From NCBI RefSeq assembly GCF_024323335.1, contig NC_066585.1, positions 345,407,846 through 345,471,845 on the forward strand: a DNA stretch of 64,000 bases. The letters are read 5' to 3'. This DNA is from Lathyrus oleraceus (taxonomy: Eukaryota > Streptophyta > Magnoliopsida > Fabales > Fabaceae). A program made the translations under genes and the position numbers. Positions 11,467 through 22,364 of the stretch are shown piece by piece. The notes under the pieces were generated by a model. The model had not been told where the DNA came from and did no database searches. It worked only from the letters and a program-made list of their open reading frames with translations. Position 1 is the stretch's first letter; each line of letters begins with the position of its first letter.

Positions 11467-14400
11467 TGTAAGACCCCAATTTTGACCCTAAGATCCCTCA
11501 TGCTATCTCATCATTTGTATTGGCTTTGGGATCACACCTTGGCTTCCTCCTTGCCCCTAATTCATTGGGTTTGCATTGGGAGAAATCACCAAGCACATTT
11601 GATTGTATCATACTTTATTTTTCTTTGTTTACTAACCCAAATACCAAAAATATGTCCATGTATAGCTTTGTTTCTTTTATAGATAGTGTGTGCATCCACC
11701 AATTTCTCATCAAGCTCACAACTAGGGTTTGAGACCCTCGGCGCAAGGAGATCAATCAAGAGATGGTTCACAATGGTTCTAAGCATCATATATGGATCCC
11801 CATGTTCTTCATTTATCATTTGGATCAAGAAATCATCAAGAGTTTGAATCTTGTTTATCTTGGAAACCCTAATTCATATGGGTATCTTGTGTGACTTCCT
11901 TAGCATGTTTCTTCAACAATTGGTCCAACATATTAAGTTATACTTATTTTAACATCATATTATGTATATATGATCCTCCATGAGTCCCAAATATCAAAAG
12001 AACTTCAAGTATGCAAGTTAATTCAAAGAGGTTGACCAGAGAAAGTCAACTGGTCAAAACTGGGGTTCCCTAGACCCTATCTCCTACAATTTTTGTCATA
12101 TGAAAATGATTCCAAGATAAACGTTACTCCTTATGACATTACAAACAACTTTCATGTTGGCATCAAGAGCTAGTTTTTCATTGAAAGTCATTTTTTATGG
12201 TGAAAAAGTATAGGTCATTTTGTTTGTGCCCTAGTTAGGAGGTCAATTTCCAAGGACGGTAACTTGCTCAATTTTTATGAGATGAAGGCCATATAAGTTT
12301 CATGATCAATTTCAAGATGCCTTATCCAACTTTTATTCTTTGATAAAATTCAAATTCAACTTGCAAGGGCATGTGCATACAGGAAACATTATAGGTCATT
12401 TTGGGCCATCATCATTGAATAAGCAATTCTCCTCAACTTCTAAAATGCATAACTCCCTTATGTAAAATCTAAATGATGTCAAATATGTGGCTAAATCTAA
12501 GAGGGGTGAAATATATACAACTTTTATGAAGTAACTTTTTCCATTTGAATCTCATAGCAAAAGTTATTCAAGGTGGAAGAATTGGTCATTTGACTTGGCA
12601 CTTAGAAAATCTTCAATATGTTTGATTTCTCAAACTTCCACCTCAAAATTCATCATGATCCAAGCTTCAAATGATAAAGTGTTCAACATTAAAATTTCTC
12701 CCCTTGATGTCGCCTTTTGAAAAAGTCCAAGATCACTTCATTTGAACAAGATTTGAGGGACTTGCGCATGATTCCTTTCATAGGTTTGTTTTGGCAAGAT
12801 TTGAATTAATTTGTCCATTTCCTTTTGCATGCTTACATGTTAATGCTGCAGGATCCATTGTGCACAAATTGAAATGTGATCACATCATGAATTGAGCCCA
12901 AATCACTTCCCATGCATCCATGCACCAAATTTGCTAAAATTGGCAAAATTTCAAAGTGTGTTAAAAGCAACTTGGTTCCCTATAAATACATGGCCATTAT
13001 GATCAGAATGAGGATCCATGCTTGCCCAAGCTTTGAACCATTGCCTCCCTAACCTCCATTAAAGAATAAACTTGAAGATTTAATTTAAAATCGAGTTTCA
13101 AATCTCCTTCTATTTTGAGATTGAAACTCCAAGAATCCAAGTCACTCTTTGATCCATTTCACTTCCTACAAGCTTCTAGAGTCGAGACAAGGCCAATTAG
13201 AAGCAAGATCAAGCTGAATTGAAGCTACACAAAGGTGATTTTTCTCAAACTTCTTTTCTTCAATTCTCCCTCATTTCTCAACTATTTTGATTGATTATTG
13301 ATTGGCTGAAGTCCTACCAATGTAGGCAACAAGATTGAGTTGCTTTGAGGTCAAATCGAACCAACTCAGATCATGAACCTCAAATTTCAAATCCATGTAT
13401 CTTTCAATATACTTGGAATTGGATGAAATGGAGGTCAGATTCGAGCTCCTGAGCATTTATCCTTGAAAATCATGTCCTTGGTTTTCATTTTTGTGATGTT
13501 TTGTGGCAGACTAGTCCGATGAGGTCCACCGTAGAATATGACCGGAGTTAGGGCTCTGGTGGTGCGTTGGCACCTTCCAAGCCATCTAATCCTTTCAAAT
13601 TGTTTTAATCTTGGCCCTTGGTTCTGATTACCACGTGTGTGATGCATTGACTCAGGTTCACCATGGAATGCACGCGCTTGGCCATCAGATTTGCCACCTC
13701 AATTAATGATCGAGATCTGATGGCCCTTGTTTTTTTGTATTTTTTGAATTTCCATTTGATCCACTTATTTTATTTAATTTAGATAAATTTCATTTTTAAT
13801 CCAAAAAATATGGGACTTTCACCAAAAATCTTTAAATTTTTTTCTCTTCCATATTCTGAATTAAAATTATTTTTTGGATTAATTTTGGTATTTTTCATTA
13901 ATTAACTATTTTTGTGCATATTTTTAATTGTTTTAAATTACTTCTGACTTTTAAAAAATAGTGAAATTTTTTGTCTAAGGTCCTTAGACCTTGTTTGTCC
14001 TAGGATAAATCCTTTGGCCATTTATTTGGTGTTTTAAAGGGATTTGAGGTTTTGATCAAATTAAAATGTATTTTAATTCATTTTAAATGTGATTTTTAAT
14101 TCATTGAATGTTTAAAAATATTGTTGATCCATTTTTATGGTCTTGTGATGTTTGACTTTCTGTTTGGGCCTTGGTCATAGTTGATTTGACTTTTGTTTGA
14201 TCAAAACCATTGGATTTAGGGGATTGATGAATTGTACATTTCATCTACCAAAATGAATGAATGGTATTGATCAAATGAATTTTCTCTCATGATAAATTTG
14301 TGTTTCTATCTCCCCTTCCCTCTTTATCTTCATCCCTATTCTTCCCCATTTCCTTATTTGACCAATGAAATCTCTAATGTTTAAATGCTAATTGATTCAG

Positions 14401-16109
14401 CAATGACCTTGTGTGGTATGTTTTAGGAGTTTGGTTCTTTGTACCAAATCTCTAACATGCGTTAACACCTACATTTTTATTGCCCGGGCTCAGATAGTTG
14501 TGACTTCTACATAAGACCAATTACGATTGCTTAACATAGAGCTAAATTTGATCAAGAAGGCATAACATTCTAGTAAGTGAGATTGTAAGTCTCCCATTCT
14601 TCATGGCATTGTGTGGAAACTTGACCGTTTTTCCTTTCATGAGAGCTAGTGGCATACTTGTTGAATTATCCAAGTTGGATCCCTTTTCATGGAAGATGTC
14701 TTGGTTTAAGGATTCATACTTGTGAATGAATGGTTGAGTGTTCTCAAAATAATGACTTAATCAGTTAAAAATCAACACTAACATTTGACTAACCATTGAC
14801 TAACTCTTATTCATTATGCTTTTAATTTCAAGTCATTTACTTCATGCAATTTAAAATTCAGTCATTCATCTTCCATTTACATTTCATATAACTTATTTAT
14901 GTTTCAAGTCCTTTTCACTTTTCTCATTTGAGCCATATCTTGTGATTATACATATTTGTTTGTGTGTTTTGATTTTGTTTGTGGTCTTAGGAGTCTAAAA
15001 CACCTAATAACAACAAAAACCCTAAAAAACATTTGGTGGACTGTTGGGATTTGATATGAACTTTTGGACTTAGAATTAGGCAACATTGCTTGTGCTAAAG
15101 GACTTGGCCAATGCCAACATCTTAGACTTCATCTGATGCAAGACCTTGGATCTCTTTGATTCAACTTCTACTTTGTCACTGTGCTTAACTGTTATATTGT
15201 TATTATTGCTTATGTCTGATCTTTGTTCTAAGTTGATCAAGGAATATTTCATCTGATACATGGGAAGATATTGAAGACTGCTAGCTATTGGAATGCTTGG
15301 ATATTATGGCCATCTTTATTTGATGCCTTGATCTTCATATGATGCTTGGATATTGCTCATTGATGATTGCTTATTGATTGCCAAAGTTCAAAGGAAAATG
15401 GGTTTCTGTATGACATTATTGTCTGTTGCATTACATTCCATTGGTCAGATCTTTTCAACTCTTAACTTTTAAATTTTTGCCTAGGGTAGTCTCTTTATCT
15501 CCTCCCACTTATTTAATTTCAAAATCTCTCCCCCTTTTCAAAAACTTTTTTTGCTTGTGATTTCAAACTTAGAAATGTTTTAATGATTAGAAACTTTGGC
15601 CTTATGCCATTGAATTTTCAAACTTTTTAAAATCAAATTTGTAAATAAACTTAACCATATTGACTTAAATTTCAAAAGACAAAAAGAACTAACAACCTCA
15701 TTCAAAACTTTGGCCTTTTGTGCCCTCTTCTTAATTTTTTTAAAAATTAATTCACCAACCTTATTTGAAAATTTTACCATGAACTACGGGGTTTTGATCC
15801 CTCATTTTTATGTTGGTACGTAGGCATAAGACCAAAGGTCTTGTGAAACACAAAAATATAATCAATAAATTCTTTTCTCATCCCCACACTCTATATTTTA
15901 TAAAACACCATTTATACCAAAAACATATGCACACAAAAAGGGCTCCCTAGGAGTACCTAAGACACTTTGGGTGCTAACACCTTCCCTCTGTGTAACCAAC
16001 CCCCCTTACCTGTAATCTCTGGCATATTTTTAGTTTTGATTTGAAAACTTCTTACCTTTGAGTTTCATTCGTAGTTTTCCCTTTTCCTTTGGAAACAATA
16101 AAAGTGCGG
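11467..16109 (+). mobile_element. Ogre-like LTR, copy C, nearly complete
   Basis: It starts with TGTAAGACCCC, continues past a TATA box (12981-12988) and the block shared with copies A and B, and reaches a candidate primer-binding motif TGACGACTCTG (16110-16120). That motif is one base from the TGGCGACTCTG I associate with tRNA-Arg-primed Ogre elements. The LTR is about 4.6 kb; its exact 3' end is uncertain because no CA terminus sits directly beside the motif. No gag or pol follows; instead it runs into a minus-strand LTR at about 16176. Confidence 0.7.
12981..12988 (+). promoter_or_regulatory. TATA box of Ogre-like LTR copy C
   Basis: TATAAATA is about 1.5 kb from the LTR start and matches the placement in copy A. 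Confidence 0.5.
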
Positions 16110-16120
16110 TGACGACTCTG
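16110..16120 (+). other. candidate primer-binding site, degenerate
   Basis: TGACGACTCTG lies at the expected end of LTR C. Copy B has TGGCGACTCT at the same place and copy A has TGGCAACTCT. Downstream bases diverge from what a tRNA-Arg primer would need, so it is probably not usable. Confidence 0.3.
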
Positions 16121-16175
16121 GTTTTATTGACGTTCAGCTTATCCATAGCTTGATGGTCACGAATTTACCACTAGA

Positions 16176-19103
16176 GAAGGTAATAACACCCCTCACTTCT
16201 ATTGTACTCAACGGGAACCATTAGGTTAGTTCTGTGCGTTAGTGTTATCTTAGAAGTATTAGGTTTCTCAAGTTATTAGGTGGGAAATAGGATAATAAAA
16301 GGGAAGAATGTTTTTGGATTTTTGCAACGAAAGGGACTAAACCTAAGTTTTTTTATTAAGGGGTCTGACAAGATTTACAAATCATGATCCTATGTATCTC
16401 CGAATGCAATAGAGAACTCAAGGCTTACGTAGTTTTGGGTAGAAAATGTTTATTGTTGGTCGATTTTAACGAAAGCTACTTTGTCTCAATCGACAAAAAC
16501 ATTATTGGACTACCCAAAACAAGTGGAGAAAGGGACATTTGCATCACGGCCGAATGGATTTACAAATCAACATTTGTGGGCAACGTTGCAAGTTTACTCA
16601 CACGTTCTAGTGGATGAAACATTGTTTTACATACTCTTGAAACAAAATACCTTTCATTTGAGAAAATGGTTCAAGGATCAATCGCATGGCAGCGAGAAAA
16701 GAGTTTGATTGGTTAGAATGTGTTTTGTGTAATGGCGAGAACTTGGATGGGCGAGATATCCATCTCGATTCCTAGTCCCAGGAGTGTGTGGTATCCACCA
16801 TGTTCCATTTCCATGTTATTTGCAAAAGGGTTGGATATTTTTATGTGTTTTTGAGATTTGATTAAGAAAAGGGATTGAAGAAACCACATTGACAGTTTTG
16901 AATGATGGCGAGAGCTAAGATGGGTAAGATATCCATCTCGAATCTTAGTCTTAGAAGCTCGTGGTATCCATCCTATTTTGTTTCCATCTTTATTGAAAAT
17001 TCTTTGATAAGCATTAAGTATTTTTTAGTTTCGTTGTGAAAAAGGCTCGACGTTGGATCAAGCCTTTGACAAACGATTGAGAAGGATTTGAATGAAGTGG
17101 TTTGAAAGAAAAAGAATAGAAGGGAGAAATTGATTGATTTGATTATTGAGAAAATACTAGACGTTGGATAGAGTCTTTATTTTTTTATCTTTATTGAAAA
17201 GGGGTTGATTTTATTCTTCTGTTAGAACTACCTAAACAATCAAGCAATAAAGAAATAAAAGCGGTAAAATTATTACACATCATGGGAACGGGGGTACATT
17301 TTATCGAATAGGGATTCATGATAATGAAACGATTAAATTGTGACCAATCAACAAACAAGCAATGAATGGGTGTATGTGCAAGAGGATGGTCTCATTATAA
17401 GAAGACCCAAGAGTAAGTTATGTGAAGAAAATAACAAACAAACAAGTGAAAAATATCAAAAATGAAGGTGGAAAGTGGTAGCAAGGGCGTTGAACCCAAG
17501 ACATAAGGGAGGGAGGCATGGAGCTTCAACCATTGCCTCCATGTCCTAATGCTGACATATAATTATATTGAGAAATATGTAATATCTGTTGTCTTAGAAA
17601 AATGGAAAATTAAAAAAACAAGCAAAAATGGAAATGGGGCACAAGGGTGTCAATCAAACCCATGGCCTTGTGGGAAGCGCCGAACGCATAGACCACCCGG
17701 TCATGGGTGGTTAGTTGTGATACTAACGCGTCTATTAATATATAAAATGTAAAATGATGCTGAAACATAAAAACAACATAAAATTAAATAAAACAGTAGC
17801 AATTTTTTATTTCATCTTCTTCTTCAAGCCATAATTTCTCACCAAAGAAAAACTTAAAACATACAAACAAAACAACATTTTCAAAACTTAAATACCAACA
17901 ACATCCAAGCATAAACATGGACCATATTAAAAGAAATTAAAGCTATCAACATGAATACAATAAAGGAGAGAAAAAAGTTCATCATCTCCCTCTATATTTC
18001 AACAAGCAAAAAAATCTCAGATCTAAAAAGAAAATTAAAATAGTTTCAATATTCAACAACAAGAATCACAAATCTATTTCCAACATGTTTAAATCAAGAA
18101 TCAAATGTGAGTCAAAAATTACCGGGGAGAAGTGTTTGGTTGTTCAAGGTTATGAGTGGTCGTGGTGAAGGTGATTTAAGGGTGAGTGAGGTTGTCAAGA
18201 ATGGGATAGTGAAGAGTGAGGAGCAAGTTTTTTTTTATGAGAGTGAATGAGAGAATGAGAGTGATAAAGTGGAGGAAAAAAATGAGAGAGGAAAAAATAG
18301 AGTGAAAATGAGAATTGTTGCACCGAAAAAAGAAGAAAAGGAAAAATTTAACATTTTTCCTTTGTTTTCTCTATCTCTCTCTCTATCATGTATTTGTATT
18401 TTGTTAGTGGTCCAAAATCTTTCATGCAAAGTACAATTAGTGGGTGGTGCCTCCACTCAAATGTCAACCAAATCAAACTGAATGGTCACATGGCACCAAA
18501 TGAATGGATAAGAAGAGATATTTAAAAAAATGATTTTTCTTTGTTAAAATTAATTACACAAACAAAACCTCAAAAATTAATTAAAATTCAAACAAAAAAA
18601 CTCAATTAATTCTAAAAAATCAGCCCAATTATTTTGACTATAAAACTAAATTAAATGAATCAAAAATGAATAAAAATTATATGAAAAAATGCCCGAAAAA
18701 TTAAACCGACTGCACCAAAATGATCAGTGCGAAATAAACGACTCGGAAACATACAAAATTTTGTCAATTTTTTTAAATGGAAAATGATCGGTTAAAATGC
18801 TCAGACGGATCATAATCTAACTGAAAAATTAGCTAAAAAATAAATCGCGCACACCAGGTTAAACTATGTGAAGCATAGATTAATAAAACTAATGTCTGCA
18901 AGCTTGATTTAAAATTTTTTCGCCCGTTGATTTGACGCACATTTGACAATTGATTCAACCAATTTTTTATTGGTCCAAAAATTTATTTCGACAGATATCT
19001 TAGGCATTATGCGGTATGGAATGCATGACATGCTATGCAGAGATGCTATAGCTATGATGAATGTATTGAGCAGGTGATTCGGGGTCAAAATCGGGGTGTA
19101 ATA
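16176..19103 (-). mobile_element. second Ogre-like LTR, minus strand, copy C
   Basis: It is collinear with 7249-10649, including the tail-to-tail join with a plus-strand LTR and the tRNA-like segments, but it lacks about 530 bases (8520-9055 of copy B) and has small private insertions near 17545. Its start, read on the minus strand, is a decayed TATTACACCCCGATTTTGAC at 19103. Apparent reading frames such as the one at 18235-18456 are in low-complexity leader sequence. Confidence 0.6.
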
Positions 19104-19304
19104 CAACCGAACTAACACAAACCGCATTGGTTTCGTTTGATTTTGTTTTAGTTCTAAAAGTCAACTGAAAAAAACCAAATCGAACCGCATGTTTTTTTCT
19201 CTTTTGGTTCAGATGATTTTTAACATCAAAACCGCCCAAAAAGCACCGCGAACACCCCTACTCATGTTTATGGTTCAGATATCACACAAAATAAGATGGT
19301 TAGT
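19104..19304. other. spacer between two head-to-head LTR starts
   Basis: It begins with the 27 bases also found at 10650-10676 and continues with A/T-rich sequence containing several ACCGAAC/AACCGC-like words. No gene is seen. Confidence 0.5.
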
Positions 19305-19690
19305 TATCATACCCCAATTTTGCCATAGATGGATAAATCAATTATTCATCAAAGCATCTGCAACATCTGCATATTACAACATGCATCGCTTTCCGTATAA
19401 TGCCTAAAAGGTCAACTAGAATAAATTTATGGATCTACAGACAAACCGGTTGAACTGACTCTCAAATGTACATAAAATTAGTGGGAGAATAGATTTTTTG
19501 ACTCCTTTTACGATTGCATTTTGATTCGTCTAAGCTTTTCAACTGATATTTTTCACTTCAAAATTTAATCAAAACTTGTCTATTTTTTAAAGGTTTATTT
19601 CATGCTGATCATTTTGATGCATTCTTTTATTTTTCCGGATATTTTAACGCCCGATTTTTATTCATTCCGTATCCTTTTATTTTTGTTTTT
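19305..19690 (+). mobile_element. Ogre-like LTR 5' fragment, plus strand
   Basis: The segment starts TATCATACCCCAATTTTGCC. It resembles the first 400 bases of the minus-strand LTR of copy C in inverted orientation, including the block TAGGCATTAT / ATGCATG / GCAGATG. It is a truncated LTR start facing away from copy C. Confidence 0.5.
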
Positions 19691-20105
19691 TTATCAAATT
19701 GTTCTAAACAATTAAATAGGATTAATGACGTTTTCATTTTAATTTTATCATGTTTATTCAAAAAGTTTGAATTTTATTTGAATTAATTATTTTAAACTCA
19801 TTTTTCACTATACAAGCGTATTATTGGTATTCTAAAAGTAAAATAATCCAAATAGAAACCATATACTATATAATTTGTTGAATGAGTAAACGAGGAGGCC
19901 ACGAAATCAGAAAAATTGACTCATCATAAGACTCTCTCATTTTGAAATAACAAACCCTAAACACACTACTAGTATATATACTGACTTGCAATGCATGGGA
20001 ACAAGAAAGAAGTCACCTTCCAGCTGCACACAAACTCTTAGGACTCTCTAATTATTCTGAACAAAAAGAGAGTACCAATTAGAAGCAGTCATGCCTTACT
20101 TGCAT

Positions 20106-20151
<46 letters not shown>

Positions 20152-21114
20152 ATTTCAAAAGGAGAACAAAAAATTTGTAGTGAAAAAGAAAATCCTTCAT
20201 TTATTCCTTTAGACATCTTTTCACTCACAAAAGAAAAAATAACTACACCTCTCAATTCATTTTAAAAACAACAAAAAAAGGATGAAAAGCTTTAGTATAA
20301 AAAATGATAGTCAGATCATCATTCATGATGTCACTTCATCTCAATAAATACTACTGTTCACGTGGAACAGAACCTTCAGTCTTTCACTCTTACTCTTTTA
20401 CGTTTTTCTACCCATGATTTTTTTGTGCTGTTAGGCTAGTAACATGGGGGCATTTAGATTTGCTATTTCTTGTTATTTATAATGCTTTCATTTACTCTAA
20501 AAAAGAAACAAGAAAAATCACATGCAACCATATTAATTTTTTCATAATAGCATGTTTGGATTTTCAAAATTAGCATTTTTTGTTTGTTTGTTTATCCTTA
20601 TCATGACTTTATTTGAATTTCAGTTTTTTTATTTGTTTGTTTAGGTTTTATTCTTTGGTATATTTGTTTCCCTTAGAAAATAATCTATATTAATTTATAG
20701 ACGATTTTCTTATTTTTAAATTAAATCCGTTTTTTTAATAAATAATTAAATTAATATTTCCTAAACATAAAACTTAAAAGTTTGGTCAACACCAAGCATT
20801 TTTTACATAAATGTTTCACTAACAATTCTTAATTTTAAAATAATTTTAAACTATTTTCGAGATAATGTCAAACCATTTCACAAATGATTTTTAAACCAAT
20901 GTGATAAATATCTCTTTCTTTTTCACTTGTCTGAAGCGTTTAATCTTTTCTTATTAAAATCGATTGAAAAATGTTGGATTGTTTTCTTAATAAAATAGAT
21001 TGAAAAATATTGGATTGAACTTTCTTTATTCCTCTGGTAACCCCTATTATTTGGATGATGGCCGCACTTAACTCCCCGTACGAATATTCGTCAATCGCAT
21101 CAAAACACTCTTAA
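19691..21114. other. gene-free AT-rich interval
   Basis: No convincing reading frame is seen. It contains a (CT)n microsatellite (20108-20149) and, towards its right end, tandemly repeated words around 20950-21015 (variants of ATTGAAAAATATTGGATTG). Confidence 0.5.
20108..20149 (+). repeat. (CT)n microsatellite
   Basis: An uninterrupted run of about 21 CT units. Confidence 0.95.
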
Positions 21115-21119
21115 ATAAC
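21115..21119. repeat. target-site duplication ATAAC, left
   Basis: It is identical to 29137-29141 on the other side of the SIRE-like element, as expected for 5-bp copia target duplications. Confidence 0.9.
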
Positions 21120-22297
21120 TGTTGATTCTAAGTGTTGGCAACAATTTTGGTAAAACAAAGAATGTTCACAAGATGTTATGTGTAATGTCTTAACATGAGA
21201 TATCCTATGTACCTGCTAGAGTTCAAGAACATGTTCATGCAGGATTGTTTCAGAATGCCACATACACTGCCATGGCTTCTGATATTGGATGTACCTACTG
21301 GAGCTTAAATGAAAGACATGTTCATGCAGGATTGTTTCAGATGACATACACAAGGTCATGGCATCTGATATGGTTGTACCTGCTGGAAGTTATAAAAGGA
21401 ATTATTGGATTATGCAGGATTTTTCCAGGATGTCAGACCCGATGTCACGACATCCTGTACACAGAACATTCAGTGTGAATGTCTGGTGTTTTGTGATTGC
21501 ACAATTAATGGCAATCTTTGTATGATTAAAGATCTGATTAGCTGGCGCATTCAATCATGGATTACAACCAGATTTACTTATTTTCCAAGGAGATCTAACC
21601 AGCTGTTATAAAAGGATTTGATTGGAAAATAGATTTAGGGTTTTCAAGATGTCCAAGCCCAGCTGGATGCTTCTATAAAAAGGGACTTAGAAAACCTGTT
21701 TGTACACACAACCAATACTGAGCGAAATATTGAGAGAGAGCTAGGGTTTGTGTCTGTTTAGTCGTGAGACTTGTAAGCCATTCAAGTCATCCATTGATGA
21801 TTGAATTGGACTAATTTGTAGTTGTAATTTGTCACTCTAAAGCTGTTAAGCAAGAGTGTGTGTCCTCTTGATCAAAGCTGTGAAACAAGATCAAGAGTGT
21901 GTCTTCTTGATTGAAATTGTGAAGTAAAATCAAGAGTGTGTAATTGAAAAGTATTTGCTTTTCTCAAGGGATTGTTGTTTAAGATCACAGGTGTGATTGT
22001 AGGGAAGTGAGTGAGTTCTCATATCTAAGAGTGCTTAGGTAGAAATTGCACGGGTAGAGATTAGGTGAGAAAGAGTGTAACTTGTTGAAGTGTACGTAGA
22101 GTCTTTGAACTAATTCTATTATAGTGAATTTCCTTCCTGGCTTGGTAGCCCCCAGACGTAGGTGAGTTGCACCGAACTGAGTTAACAATTGCTTGTGTCT
22201 TTTGCTTTACCATTATGTATCTTTATCCTATTTGTGTTAACAGATATTAGTGTCGTGACATTACCTTCGATATCTTATATCTGATACCAGAATTTCA
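21120..22297 (+). repeat. 5' LTR of SIRE-like element
   Basis: It begins TGTTGATTCT, ends TTTCA and is 1178 bp. A TATA box (21674-21680) precedes the likely transcript start. Inside the LTR a segment of about 90 bp containing CATGTTCATGCAGGATTG occurs twice in tandem (about 21230 and 21318). Confidence 0.9.
21674..21680 (+). promoter_or_regulatory. LTR TATA box
   Basis: TATAAAA in 5'LTR context GCTTCTATAAAAAGGGAC, repeated in the 3' LTR at 28513-28519. Confidence 0.6.
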
Positions 22298-22299
22298 AT

Positions 22300-22311
22300 T
22301 GGTATCAGAGC
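22300..22311 (+). other. primer-binding site for initiator tRNA-Met
   Basis: TGGTATCAGAGC lies two bases after the 5' LTR and is complementary to the 3' end of plant initiator tRNA-Met, as in most plant copia elements. Confidence 0.9.
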
Positions 22312-22364
22312 AGGCATCCTGCTCTGGTTCTGGGTGAGATCTAGGGACAATACTTTCTGGTACA

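Noticed and set aside
11413..11828. Overlapping 70-90-codon frames on both strands
   Set aside because: They cross the start of Ogre-like LTR C; equivalent positions in other copies are not open and no domain is visible.
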